From Ostrinia nubilalis (lineage: Eukaryota; Arthropoda; Insecta; Lepidoptera; Crambidae), in contig NC_087118.1 in assembly GCF_963855985.1 (NCBI RefSeq), positions 8,298,501 to 8,362,500 on the forward strand: a stretch of 64,000 nucleotides of DNA, written 5' to 3'. Below the pieces are notes generated by a model. That model made no database searches and had not been told where the DNA came from. It saw nothing but the letters and a program-made list of their open reading frames with translations. Position numbers and translations under genes: made by a program. How positions within the stretch are numbered: the stretch's first letter is position 1; each line of letters opens with the position of its first letter. Below, one piece after another: positions 46,698-56,722 of this stretch.

Positions 46698-46775
46698 GTT
46701 GGGTTTTGAACTCGGGTTATGCTTGAAGTCGCCGGCCTGTAGTGACCGCCGGCCGGACCACTGCGCCACCAAGTC
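46698..46775 (-). other. tRNA-like 5' segment of LINE-B
   Basis: The minus strand reads TGGTGGCGCAGTGG (A-box-like) and, about 45 bases on, CGAGTTCAAAACCC (B-box-like). The cloverleaf is incomplete, so it is not a tRNA gene. It may be a pol III-type promoter fused to the LINE, or a SINE head. Confidence 0.5.
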
Positions 46776-46939
46776 TTTCCGTACAGTGCGAAATTACCGC
46801 TCACTATCGCGCTTCGCACTCGCCGTCTAGACTCGAAGTGGACGGGCAGAATTGTCGTGAGTCTTCGTGCACAACTTCGTGAGTCATGCTCGTTCCATGA
46901 CTCAAGCGCCGCACTGTACTGTGTCGATTTAAAATTCAC

Positions 46940-47434
46940 TGTTCAACGATTCACTTGCGTTGTTTGTTTATTTTGCTGCACGATTATTACATATTGAACT
47001 TATTTAATGTCACTGTTCGTTGTGTATCACTATTATCTTCGTTTTTGTGTGAAATTTATTTATCAAATGCACTATTTACTACTGAAGACAGTTAAATTAT
47101 TACGGAGCTCAGTTAAACACAACCGCACGGTACGCGGGGCGCGCGGGGATGAGAAAATAGAAGTTCCTAGTGTTATCGAATATTTTTGTGTTGATTTTTA
47201 AAAAATGCCTGTCTAAATTTTATTACATCTGGAGGATTTCACCAATATTATACTATTATATTGTTATTACTATGTTTTTTTTATTATCTCTGTTTAATAT
47301 AAACGTGTAAATAATTTAAATTCAAATTTCACCAAAGTTACACTCTATTGATACATCAGGAGGTCTTCAAAGTTACGTACGTATGCCGTACGTACGTCAG
47401 TGTTAGTGTAACAAAATGACACGTCAGTGGTTAA
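46940..47434. other. Right internal part of piggyBac-like element 2
   Basis: No gene is recognised. Subterminal ACGTACG repeats occur near 47,378-47,395. Confidence 0.4.
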
Positions 47435-48146
47435 GGGTTAAAACTTATTATAATATGCATATACAGGGTGTCCCGTAATGTAACGTCAAGCCGGAACTGG
47501 GTGTTGAGGCAAGTTGTGCTGGTTATCATAAAAATATAAAAAAAAATCTATGTGGCATATTTTCAAAATAATAGGCATTTTAAAAAAATCTAAAAATTCT
47601 ACTCCAGGTGACGGTCCTTTTACTCGTGTTGCCACAAATCTTCACTTTTTCCAAATTTTTTTTTTTTGTTATGTAACCCTGAATAATGCTTCTCTAAATT
47701 GTTATCAAAATTACAAAACCAGCTGCTCCTGCTTGGATGAAAAAAATACATTATTCCCAAAAAAAATTCAAAATAAAAATTTTGCCTAGTTTAAACTGAC
47801 TGTACTGAAAAAAAAATTTACTACGCGAGTGTGGCAAGTGACGTCATAATTTGGCGCATTTAGTAAGGATTCCAAAATGGTATAACACTTGGTAAATTTT
47901 TGCTGTAATTGTCGACAATTTTTGTTTTTTTGGAAATAGTCCCGTTTTTAACTTTATCTACCTTGGTTAAAAATTATTATTCTAATGTGCCCAAAATTCA
48001 AGTTTCTGTGACTGACTACCGTACAGTCAGTCACAGAAACTTTTGTCACCATGACAGTATCTAATTAGTAGTTGACATACTGTGACAAAAGTCACCCGTG
48101 CGCGAGCGCCTTTACTACCTGCTCTGCCTGCACTTGTACTTGGTAA

Positions 48147-48731
48147 CAGGGATAATAAGGATATGAAGTTTCGGTTATGGATACGGTTACGGATATTAGA
48201 ATAATATTATACCGGTTTCGGTTACGGTCACGGATATGAAATCATTTCAGATTATCCGAAAGTTTCGGATAATTTCGGTTACGGAATTATTAGAATTTCA
48301 AAAATGTAGGTATAATACAAATAGCAAGATGCTGCGTGAGCGTGACCCACATAGCTACTTTATGTACCAACTAAGACGACACCTATGTATGGTAAAGGTA
48401 AAACAGGCTGGCATATTAGATGGTGCCAGCGAATGCCAGACAAGTTGGTAACAAATATTAAGATTTAAGGTACAATTCCAAGACGGGCCGCAGACCGCAA
48501 ACTACAACCGCAAACTGCAAAACTATGAAATCGGCAGCGCGGCATTGCAGCTGCGGCGTGTATACTGCAGATTTCATAGAGTTTTGCAGTTTGGAATTGT
48601 ACCCTTAGACTCCCCCATTATCCGAAACTATCCGTAACTTTTGAATCAGTTTCGGTTACGGTTATGGATATTTTTTTATTTCGGATATCCGATAGTTTCG
48701 GTTACGGTTACGGATATCCATAACATCCCTG
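48147..48731. mobile_element. hAT MITE, sister of 4,112-4,692
   Basis: Flanks are CTTGGTAA and CTTGGTAT, the complement of TTACCAAG in copy 1 with one change. The insert is in the equivalent position, so insertion preceded the split of the two palindromic copies. Confidence 0.75.
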
Positions 48732-48868
48732 CTTGGTATGATGGCCCTCTCCGTCCCGCTCATACCTTTTAAAATGGCTTCTCCACCTCACTTAAGCCAG
48801 AAACTTGAGTTTTGGGCACATTAGAATAATATTTTTAACCAAGGTAGATAAAGTTAAAAACGGGATTA

Positions 48869-49069
48869 TCTATATATATAAAAGAAAGTCGTGTTAGTTA
48901 CTCCACTTATAACTCAAGAATGGCTGAACCGATTTAGCTGAAAATTGTCAGGGAGGTAGTTTAGAGCCAGGAGAAGGACATAGGATACTTTTTATCCCGT
49001 TCGAAATTAAAAAAAAAGTCTGCTTATTTATTGCCATTAAGGCGGAACAAAGTTCGCCGGGTCAGCTAG
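48869..49069 (+). mobile_element. Lep1-like non-autonomous Helitron, 201 bp
   Basis: It starts TCTATATATATAAAAGAAAG and ends CGCCGGGTCAGCTAG, inserted exactly between A (48,868) and T (49,070). The uninterrupted arm in copy 1 near 4,891-4,905 (GGGATTATTTCC) shows the empty site. A known lepidopteran Helitron family has this 5' end. Confidence 0.85.
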
Positions 49070-49542
49070 TTTCCAATAAACAAAAATTGTCGACAATTAC
49101 ACCAAGATTTTACAAAGTGTTATACCATTTTGGAATCCTTACTAAATGCGCCAAATTATGACGTCACTTGCCATACTCGCGTAGTACAATTTTTTTTCAG
49201 TACAGTCAGTTTAAACTAGGCAAAATTTTTATTTTGATAATTTTTTTTGGAAATAATGTATTATTTTCATCCAAGTTGGAGCAGCTGGTTTTGTAATTTT
49301 GATAACAATTTAGAGAAGCATTATTCAGGGTTACATAACAAAAAAAAAATTTGGAAAAAGTAAAGATTTGTGGTAACACGAGTAAAAAGACCGTCACCGG
49401 GAGTAGAATTTTTTGATTTTTTTTAAATGCCTATTATTTTGACAAAATGCCACATAGATTTTTTTTATATTTTTCTGATAACCAGCATAACTTGCCTCAA
49501 CACCCAGTTTCGGCTTGACGTTACATTACGGGACACCCTGTA

Positions 49543-50002
49543 TAGGGTACCTAATTTTGAAAATGTTAACGTATTCTATGAAAAGCTCACAATGTTACTA
49601 CACAGCATCGTTAAGAAAAATAGTAATAAGAAAATTGTTATTTGTGGTGATTGGAATATAGATATGTTAAAAGCTAACAAATACTCAGAAGAATTAAGTT
49701 CAATTCTAAAAAACCACAACATGTACCTTGATATTAATTTAGCCACTAGAAGACTAGCATGCCTAGATCTAATAGCATGTAATATAAAAAATGCAGAGGG
49801 AAATATCCATTATTTGGCATTGTCAGATCATGAAACTGCACAGACTCTTTCATTTAAAACCAAATGCAAAGCAGCAAACGATATTCCATATTGGTACGAT
49901 ATTCCATATTCCATATTGGATCATAGAGATTATTCAAAACATAATATTTTTAAATTTAGGGAATGCATAAAAGCTTTGACATTTTCAGATGTATATATGA
50001 AG
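49543..50002 (+). pseudogene. LINE-A endonuclease segment
   Basis: The frame contains RVPNFENVNVFYEKL, KIVICGDWNIDML (GDWN catalytic block), RRLACLDLIACN and LALSDHETAQTL (SDH block). It is the middle and end of an AP-type endonuclease. Upstream codons lie at 32,815-32,937 (FKELQITKDL, SFECCGIEIINL) and 47,442-47,461. It ends at the hAT insertion after codons FSDVYMK. Confidence 0.85.
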
Positions 50003-50259
50003 TAGAGGTGGGCGCCACGCCGGCGCGCCGCCGCCGCCGTGAATTTTTTCACGCCGCCGCCGCAGACGACCAGCTGTCGGCGCGCCGATACTGATACTGT
50101 ACAAACTATTTGCAATTTATTCCTCTCCTATACTGTACTAATTTGTGTTTCAAACGCAGAATAACTATTTTTTTATTGAGTTAAGCGGCTATTCTAGTTC
50201 AATAAAGTCCTAGTATAACTGCGACCGGTACCGATCTATTGTGATCGCCGCTATTTTCC

Positions 50260-51075
50260 TTACAGTCCTGCATCCATTAGGAATTGCAGTATCTTTTGGG
50301 GGGCGATATGTTTTACATCTTGTTGGCTTAGGATGTGTTTGCCCAGGTGTAAGCTCCGCTTGCGCATCAAAGGTCCGCAGTCCGTGAGAATGTGTAGTAG
50401 CGTTTCATCTGCCTCTTGGCACATCCTGCACGTTCTTGATTCGGACAGTCCCATAATGGACAAGTGCTTGTTTAAGCTGCAGTGTCCAGTGAAGGCTCGA
50501 ACTAAGATGTGCATTTTGATCCTACTCAGTCCTATGATCTGCTTAGAGCATTTTCTGTCATAGGCTTTTATAAGAGCTTTGGAATGAGTTAATCCTGGCG
50601 TGTCTGACCATGCCTTAAAGGATTTGTTTAAATAGATGTTCTCCAGGGTCATTCGAGCGAGGCTTTTGGAAATGCCACAAAAGGGTTCTGGACCATATTG
50701 TGTTCCTTCCGCTCCCGCTCTGGCCATTTTCACGATTCCCGCGTGACATGGAACCCATCTCAGCGTTACTCTGTTACGTTTTCCTAGGGTAATTCAGTCG
50801 ACTCATGCAGTTTTTTACCAACTTTGAAGTGATTAAGATGGAGTTTAAGGCCATCAGCGCGGCCTGACTATCTGAGTTAATGTAAATTATGTGGTTGGCA
50901 TAATTTTTTCGCAGGTTAGCTTCCGCACATTCAATAATGGCGTAGACTTCTGCCTGAAAGATAGAGGCAAATTTACCCAGGCTTTGAGATAGCCTAAGCT
51001 TCGGCTGCTCTCCTTACACGCCATAGCCTACGTTAGGGCCCATTTTTGACCCATCAGTAAACAATATTATAACAG
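50260..51075 (-). pseudogene. RNase H-bearing LINE C-terminus
   Basis: The minus strand from about 51,065 reads DGSKMGPNVGYGV, IFQAEVYAIIECAEANLR and INSDSQAALMAL (the D, E and D positions of RNase H), then WVPCHAG in place of the usual WVPGHxG. The open frame 50,733-50,260 follows with LVRAFTGHCSLNKHLSIMGL and a Cys/His motif CRMCQEADETLLHILTDC. This suits I-group LINEs with an RNase H domain. Confidence 0.65.
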
Positions 51076-51483
51076 AAGAACTAACTATAATATTTATTCT
51101 TTAATGCCATACAAATTGGTACTCAAGGCGAACTTAATGACGTTGATATACTAATAAATTGATTAAATAACTTAATACTAACTATATAAACAGTTAATCA
51201 AGTACATTATTCAAGTTACTGCTTAATTGATCGCGAGAGGCGCCGGTCCCTCTTGCTGTCAAGAAAAAAATCCCCGCCTTCGTCTGGCAGATAACCCACA
51301 CTATTGGACTATAATTTAAGCGAATCACTCACACCGAGATTGGCAAATATGTCTCGGAATGCAAATGGGAACCACAACCTCTGGAAGGAAACAAAGTACC
51401 TCCCTCAAAGTGTTCTCCGCTTATTAGGTCCGGTAAACATGAGTGGCGAGTGCGAACTGACAAGAAAAATCTCAGACGTTTGC

Positions 51484-51574
51484 TAAAGCCTGGTCCGTGA
51501 GCACGTAGAATTTTGTCCAATGACCCCAAGCTACCCATCCTTATCGCTCGCGCGTGCTCACGGACCAGGCTTTA
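51484..51574. repeat. 91-bp MITE
   Basis: Exact 22-base inverted ends begin TAAAGCCTGGTCCGTGAGCA. It is recognisable as a common short inverted element. Confidence 0.75.
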
Positions 51575-51819
51575 CATGACAAGCCGGTTTATTTAAACCC
51601 ATTGACACGGATAATCCCTTACTACCCTATACTTTAATAACCTTCCCATTGTGATTTGAGAGGGCTCATTTTGCATCTTTTCGTATGCTACTTATGGACA
51701 TTTTTGTACTTGACTATCTGGGGAGTTGATCGCCATGTTTCCGCTTACCCTCCTCAAGTTCAAATTAGAAGATTGATTCCTACTACGCTAATTGAGGACG
51801 AAAGACGCAGGAGGACAAA

Positions 51820-52050
51820 GTGACTGACATAGCCCACAGAATCGCTAAAATCAAGTGGCAGTGGACGGGGCACATATCTCGTAGAACTGATGGCCGCTGG
51901 GGCAGTAAAGTTTTTGAGTGGCGACCACGAGCCGGAAGACGTAGCGTGGGCAGGCCTCCCATAAGGTGGACCGACGATTTGGGGAAGGTCGCAAGAAGTG
52001 CATGGATGCGAGCGGCGCAGGATGTCTTTCGGCTGAAACGAAAGAACTAA
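51820..52050 (+). pseudogene. RTE-like LINE C-terminal fragment
   Basis: The open frame has MTDIAHRIAKIKWQWTGHIS, RRTDGRWGSKVFEWRPRAGR and GRPPIRWTDDL and ends with WMRAAQD. This is the conserved tail after RT in RTE-like LINEs of Lepidoptera. Confidence 0.7.
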
Positions 52051-52084
52051 CGCTAAGAGAGATGGCTAAGCTATAGAAATAGCC

Positions 52085-53165
52085 AAAATGGACCCTCGTA
52101 AAGCACTTGCATTTGATCTGATCACCATGAAGTCCATGGTCTTGACAATGACCACACTGAGTGAGAAGAACCTCGCAAGTCTCTTAACTTTGGAAATGAT
52201 CCATAAGGCTGGCAAGTCGCCTAACGAATTCTCTTATCGCTCAATTAATCTGACATTTGTATTGTTAAAATTATAGAAAAGGATCATTCTTGCTCGTTTA
52301 TTCCCTTGACTAAGTATGACTCATGTAATATAGTATACCCGACCATAAATTTTGGCAAAAACCATACTAACCATAATCAGTACAATGTTTGGAAAAGAAA
52401 GAATCCTGTACGTCTGCTTTCGCTGCGGCTTCAGCTGGGTTTATCATAAAGGACTACTCTATGAAATTAAAAAGTACCTTCTAGCACACTTCTACTACCT
52501 GCTGATGGATTCTTTTCTCAGTGACAGACAGTTTTAAATCAAACTCGGTGACAAAATCTTCTCTTTTTAGCTGCAAAGCTGGAGTACCCCAGGACTCTGT
52601 ACTTGGTCCGATATTCTATTACATCTACTAGTAAAGTAGCCCAGACACCAGAAAGCTGCGGCATTCCTCAAATGTAACTGTGATCTTAAAGTGACTAGAC
52701 TGTTGCAAAGTCAGCTGCTTGGCAGACCAAGTGGCGCATGTAATTAAGCCCCGAAGTCTCACCATATTATCATTTAAGACGTGAAACTTATCCTCCGGCC
52801 AATCTAGACCTCGACACATTGCTGCAATCAACCTGCATTAAAATCCTGGACCGTAGGATGACATGGAAAGACCATAAATATAAATAAAACAGAACTGAAT
52901 ATAATATTCCACCGACAGTCAGCTAATCCAACATTAACTATGTGCCTCCAAAGAGCTCAAAAATACATGTTAAAGGTACTTTTATCAGCACATTGTTACG
53001 CTCGCCTTTAGGAAGTACACGAGAACCTGATCTCAGCCAAACCCGCTATCCAAATATCAAAGTACCTATCTATGATCAAGAGAGCTAATTTACTAGGGTA
53101 AACCATTGTGGCTCAAACCCCAACCAACTGCAAATCACCTGATTAGTCTTGACGACAGATACTAA
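52085..53165 (+). pseudogene. Jockey-like RT, heavily decayed
   Basis: DPRKALAFDLITMKSM (N-KKAPGFDLI block), KAGKSPNEFSYRSINLTFVL, HFYYLLMDSFLSDRQF and CKAGVPQDSVLGPIFYYIY appear in order in changing frames. Later text includes RAQKYMLKVLLSAHCY. The catalytic xxDD block is not recognisable. Confidence 0.6.
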
Positions 53166-54207
53166 AAAAACCGGATTTAAAACTAATGAACAAAGGTCAA
53201 ACAAGGTCACGCCGCCGACGCCGCCGCCGCCGAGGTCAAAAAGTCGGCGCGCCGCCGCTGGCCAATTTTGTATCGGCGCCCACCTCTAATATGAAGGATA
53301 ATTTAGACGAGGCCTTCAAAGAGTTTCACGATTTATTGTTACTATTCTATGATCTTTGTTTTCCGTTCATACGGAAAAAATACTCTAATAGAAAAGTCGG
53401 GCTTCCGTGGATAACAAAAGGTATTAGAAAATCTTGTCATAAAAAAAGGAATCTATATCTAGCATACATAAACTCGTCCAATAACAGATACGATAACAGA
53501 ATTAGATATAAAAATTACAATAGATTATTACGATCATGTTTAAACAAAGCTCAAAAATTGGTTAATAGCCACTACATTAATAAAAGCGTCAATAAATGTA
53601 GAGCAGCATGGCAGGTGATAAAAGATAATACCAACAACAATCTTCCTAGAGAAAACTTAGAAAAAATTAAGAAAGACAATAAAATCTTTACGAACCCAAA
53701 TGACTTATGCCAAGTCTTTAATGAATATTTTATTGAACTGACTAATAAACCACCGTTGAATAACAGCACAATGGTTCATTTAACTTACATAATAGTAAAC
53801 GCGGTCACAACAGCTTTTACGTTACACCCACCGATACACACGAAATTATTAGAATTATAGAATCGCTTAAAAACAGTAAGTCATTTGGATACGATGGTAT
53901 ACGGACCGATATATTGAAAGGAGTGGCACAACTTATTAGTAGCCCACTTAGTTACCTAATCAACATGTCTTTTGAACAAGGTTTATTCCCAAAGCAACTT
54001 AAACGCAGTATTATAAATCCAATTTTCAAAAAAGGCGATATATCTGATTTAAACAACTATCGACCTATAACACTCATACCGGTTATTTCGAAGGTTTTTG
54101 AGAAGGCGATGTTTGAAAGGCTGTATAATTATATAACCAGAGAAAAAATCTTAAAAAAAGAACAATTCGGATTTCGAAAAGGTTTCTCAACAACACTTGC
54201 CTGCTTT

Positions 54208-54321
54208 CGTTCGTTTCAGCCAAATGACGTCCACTGCTGGACAAAGGCCTCCCCCAAGGTTTTCCACAATGAACGGTCCTGCGCTGCCCGCATCCAGGCT
54301 CTTCCCGCGACCCTTACCAGA
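54208..54321 (+). mobile_element. 114-bp SINE-like insertion
   Basis: Flanked by an 11-bp duplication TTGCCTGCTTT (54,197-54,207 and 54,322-54,332). It contains CCACTGCTGGACAAAGGCCT and TTCCACAATGAACGGTCC, a widespread lepidopteran repeat. It has no poly-A tail or pol III box. LINE-A's frame closes when it is removed. Confidence 0.8.
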
Positions 54322-54860
54322 TTGCCTGCTTTAATTTGATGAAATATGTCACCGAGAGTATCAACGACGGGGTTCCCTTAGTGGCAATTTTCCTAGACTT
54401 GAGTAAAGCGTTTGACTTTGTAAACCACACTAAACTATTAAATAAATTGCACAGTTATGGAATTCGTGGTATTGCAAATGACTGGTTCACAAGTTATCTC
54501 AGTGGCCGAATGCAGTGTACTAAAATAAATAGATTACAGAATTTTTATAAAAAGGATTTTTTCTCTGACTGTGTGATAAATGATACTGGAGTCCCCCAAG
54601 GAAGCATTTTGGGTCCAATATTATTTTTATTGTACATTAATGATCTTCCCGACACAATACAACACAAATGTTTACTTTATGCTGACGACACGACAATATT
54701 ATTTAAAGCAGATAAAACTTATGATCTTGAAACTGAAATAAACAACACAATAAAAACATTGATGACATGGTTAGATAGTAATAATATGAAAATAAACATT
54801 GACAAAACAAATAGGATACGTTTTAAGACAACTCAATCGAGAGACATTAAATTAAATATA

Positions 54861-55199
54861 TGTTACTGTAAAAGCTCGAATTGCAGTAAATCCTAAGATA
54901 TTCCAGTACAACCTAAGATCTACCAAATTCTAATGGTAAATGTCCCAAAAGGTTTGCGATTCGAACTCTTACCACCATTTCGTTGGTAAATCTTAGGATT
55001 TACATTAATGGCACGGTAAATGTTGAAAAACAAAACATGTCATAATGTGCTCAGCGCATCTCATCATCATCATCATCATCAGAAATTACTTCAATTGGAA
55101 AAAATCGAATCTATCTTAATATTGAAGTTTCCCTCTTTGTATTTCTAGTCGCTCACTTAGTAATTTAGTCGCACGGACAGAATTTTAATATCTAAAATG

Positions 55200-55232
<33 letters not shown>

Positions 55233-55807
55233 GATAGGAGGCAAACGAGCAGACGGATCACCTGATGGTAAGTGATTACCGTCGCCCATAGACACCCGCA
55301 GACCCAGGGGCGTTACAGGTGCGTTGCCGGCCTTTAAGGTAAAGATACGCTCTCCTCTTGAAAGCTTGCAGGTCGTATCCGTCCGGAAACACCGCAGACG
55401 ACAGTCCATTCCACAGTTTGATTAAACATAACCCACTTTTTGTAAGCTCGTTCTGCATTTGATTATATTAATCAATATTCGTCGTTAGTTAAGTTAATTT
55501 TTCGCTTACTCAAATTCATACCGCTCAAGTTATTAAAACAGTAAGTATGCCATCATCAATCGCTAAGTTATTTTTTAGTCGATCGTTTTATAATTCCCCA
55601 TTAAGAATTACTCATTGTTTTATTCCTAAAACCAACATCTACCAGCTGACAGAGGTAAAACCTAGCATATACTGAATTCGAATGGTAAAAGCTCGAAAAA
55701 ATCGTCGTATTTTTAGAAATATTTACATTTACCAACTCATGTCGGTAAATCCTAAGACTTACACTTAAATCTTAAGATTAACCGTAGTTCGAGCTTTTAC
55801 AGTAACA
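54861..55807. mobile_element. 947-bp inverted-repeat DNA element
   Basis: Ends TGTTACTGTAAAAGCTCGAA and complement, flanked by TATA (54,857-54,860 and 55,808-55,811). TA duplication with ends TATGTTACTG is equally possible. It has GGTAAATCTTAGGATTTAC-like inverted motifs and a nested LINE tail. It restores LINE-A coding on removal. Confidence 0.75.
55196..55460 (-). mobile_element. LINE 3' end with poly-A, minus strand
   Basis: On the minus strand a frame has [20 protein letters not shown] and [20 protein letters not shown], then GGTAATCACTTACCATCAGG, CTCGTTTGCCTCCTATCACA and a long A tail (55,200-55,229). It is a typical 3' end of a common lepidopteran retroelement, inserted in the 947-bp element. 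Confidence 0.7.
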
Positions 55808-56722
55808 TATACATTATCAAAATAAATCTATCAATGAGGTCGAAACAACAAAATTTCTAGGTGTAATTCTCGACAAACACTGCACATGGAAACCACATAT
55901 CGATAATGTGTGCAATAAACTAGACAGATTTGTATTTGTATTAAAAAGATTAAAATACGTTTCAAACAATGAAGCAACGATGTCGGCATATTACGGTTAT
56001 GTCTCCTCTATACTAAATTATGGAATTATTCTCTGGGGGAACTCTGTTGATTCCGAAAAAGTATTTAAAATTAAAAAAAAATGCATGCGTGCGATGTGTG
56101 GGGCAGGCTATAGAGATAGTTGTAAGCCACTCTTCAAAAAATTAAAAATATTGCCATTGCCATGTTTAAATATCAAGGAATTATGCCTATTTGTAAAAAA
56201 ACATCCTGATAATTTTAAGACGCATGAACAGGTATTAGAAAAGACTACTCGCCACAAGAACAGATTGTATTTACCCAAAATTAATTTAACGTTATATAAA
56301 AGAAATGTATTTTGTATGGCTATAAGAGTTTTCAATAAACTGCCAGCTTATATACAGGGAGCTTCAATGCCTGAATTTAGAAATGTTTTGCACAAGTGGC
56401 TGCTCGATAAATGTTTCTACTCTGTAAATGAGTTTTTTTTTTAAATTAAATAATTGTGAAATTTTATGTATTAATATTGGTTGTGTGTTCTTTTATGTAA
56501 TTGATATTTAATTGTAATGATTAGTATAATTGGATTGTTGACATTGTTATGATTTTATCAAATGACTTTTCATAAGATTATTAATATTTTGACATGTTCT
56601 CCTAATTAACTTTCACATGCCAGTCATGGCAAGGTACACTGTAACGAAATTGATTATTTACAAACATCTAATGGACGTGTATTTCTGTGAATAAATGAAT
56701 TTGAATTTCAATTTGAATTTGG

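Larger units (their letters stand above)
33798..46775 (-). mobile_element. LINE-B, CR1-like, near full length, interrupted
   Basis: The minus-strand order is a tRNA-like 5' segment (46,775), ORF1 (46,644-45,060), endonuclease (44,975-44,031), piggyBac-like element 3, RT (42,209-40,911), the 6.3-kb element, RT C-terminus (34,625-34,002), a 3' region with GAATAAATATTTTGAATTTT ending near 33,798. The coding sense runs on across piggyBac-like element 3 when one TTAA is kept. Confidence 0.8.
32942..47437. mobile_element. piggyBac-like element 2, 14.5 kb composite
   Basis: The ends CCCTTAACCACTGACG and its complement CGTCAGTGGTTAAGGG are flanked by TTAA at 32,938-32,941 and 47,438-47,441. Subterminal ACGTACGTACG and CGTCAGTGTTAGTGTAAC motifs occur at both ends (32,957, 33,137; 47,378, 47,395). 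The element's own DNA is about 1.4 kb; the rest is LINE-B with nested load and a SINE. No transposase is seen. Confidence 0.85.
47464..49540. mobile_element. Palindromic TA-flanked element, copy 2
   Basis: Same ends as copy 1 (CAGGGTGTCCCGTAATG), flanked by TA at 47,462-47,463 and 49,541-49,542. It is a reverse-complement relative of copy 1, with the same central hAT MITE and an extra Helitron in the right arm. Removing it restores LINE-A coding across the site. Confidence 0.85.
50003..53288. mobile_element. hAT element, 3.3 kb, carrying LINE fragments
   Basis: Perfect 14-base inverted ends TAGAGGTGGGCGCC lie inside the 8-bp duplication ATATGAAG (49,995-50,002 and 53,289-53,296). Subterminal regions are GCCGCCGCCG-rich. 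Inside are LINE RNase H, RTE-like and Jockey remnants and a MITE, but no hAT transposase. Removal with one duplication copy restores LINE-A codons YMKDNL. Confidence 0.9.
53297..56444 (+). pseudogene. LINE-A reverse transcriptase (interrupted)
   Basis: From codons KDNLDEAF after the hAT: VGLPWITKGIRKSCHKKRNL, RAAWQVIKDNTNNNL, a frameshift near 53,790, then SIINPIFKKGDISDLNNYRP, KKEQFGFRKGFSTTLACF, [114-bp insert], IFLDLSKAFDFVNH, TGVPQGSILGPILFLLYIND and LLYADDTTILF (YADD), [947-bp insert], then FLGVILDKHCTWKPHIDNVC and the tail CFYSVNEFFF. The frame is sound apart from one frameshift and the inserts. Confidence 0.85.
32815..56720 (+). mobile_element. LINE-A, CR1-like, host of five later insertions
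   Basis: The 5' end is truncated inside the endonuclease (32,815). Pieces are 32,815-32,937, 47,442-47,461, 49,543-50,002, 53,297-54,207, 54,333-54,860 and 55,812-56,720. Removing each insert and one duplication copy joins the pieces in one reading frame at every junction I checked. The 3' end has AATAAATGAATTTGAATTTC and a GAATTT-type tail ending at TTGG, where Gypsy-B resumes. Confidence 0.85.

Noticed and set aside
46698..46775. tRNA gene on the minus strand
   Set aside because: The boxes are weak, acceptor and anticodon arms do not pair properly, and it lies directly upstream of a LINE ORF1.
45632..46939. ORF1 start at 46,939
   Set aside because: Codons upstream of 46,644 translate a tRNA-like, GC-rich sequence; the zinc-finger protein more plausibly begins at MNKDCSGC.
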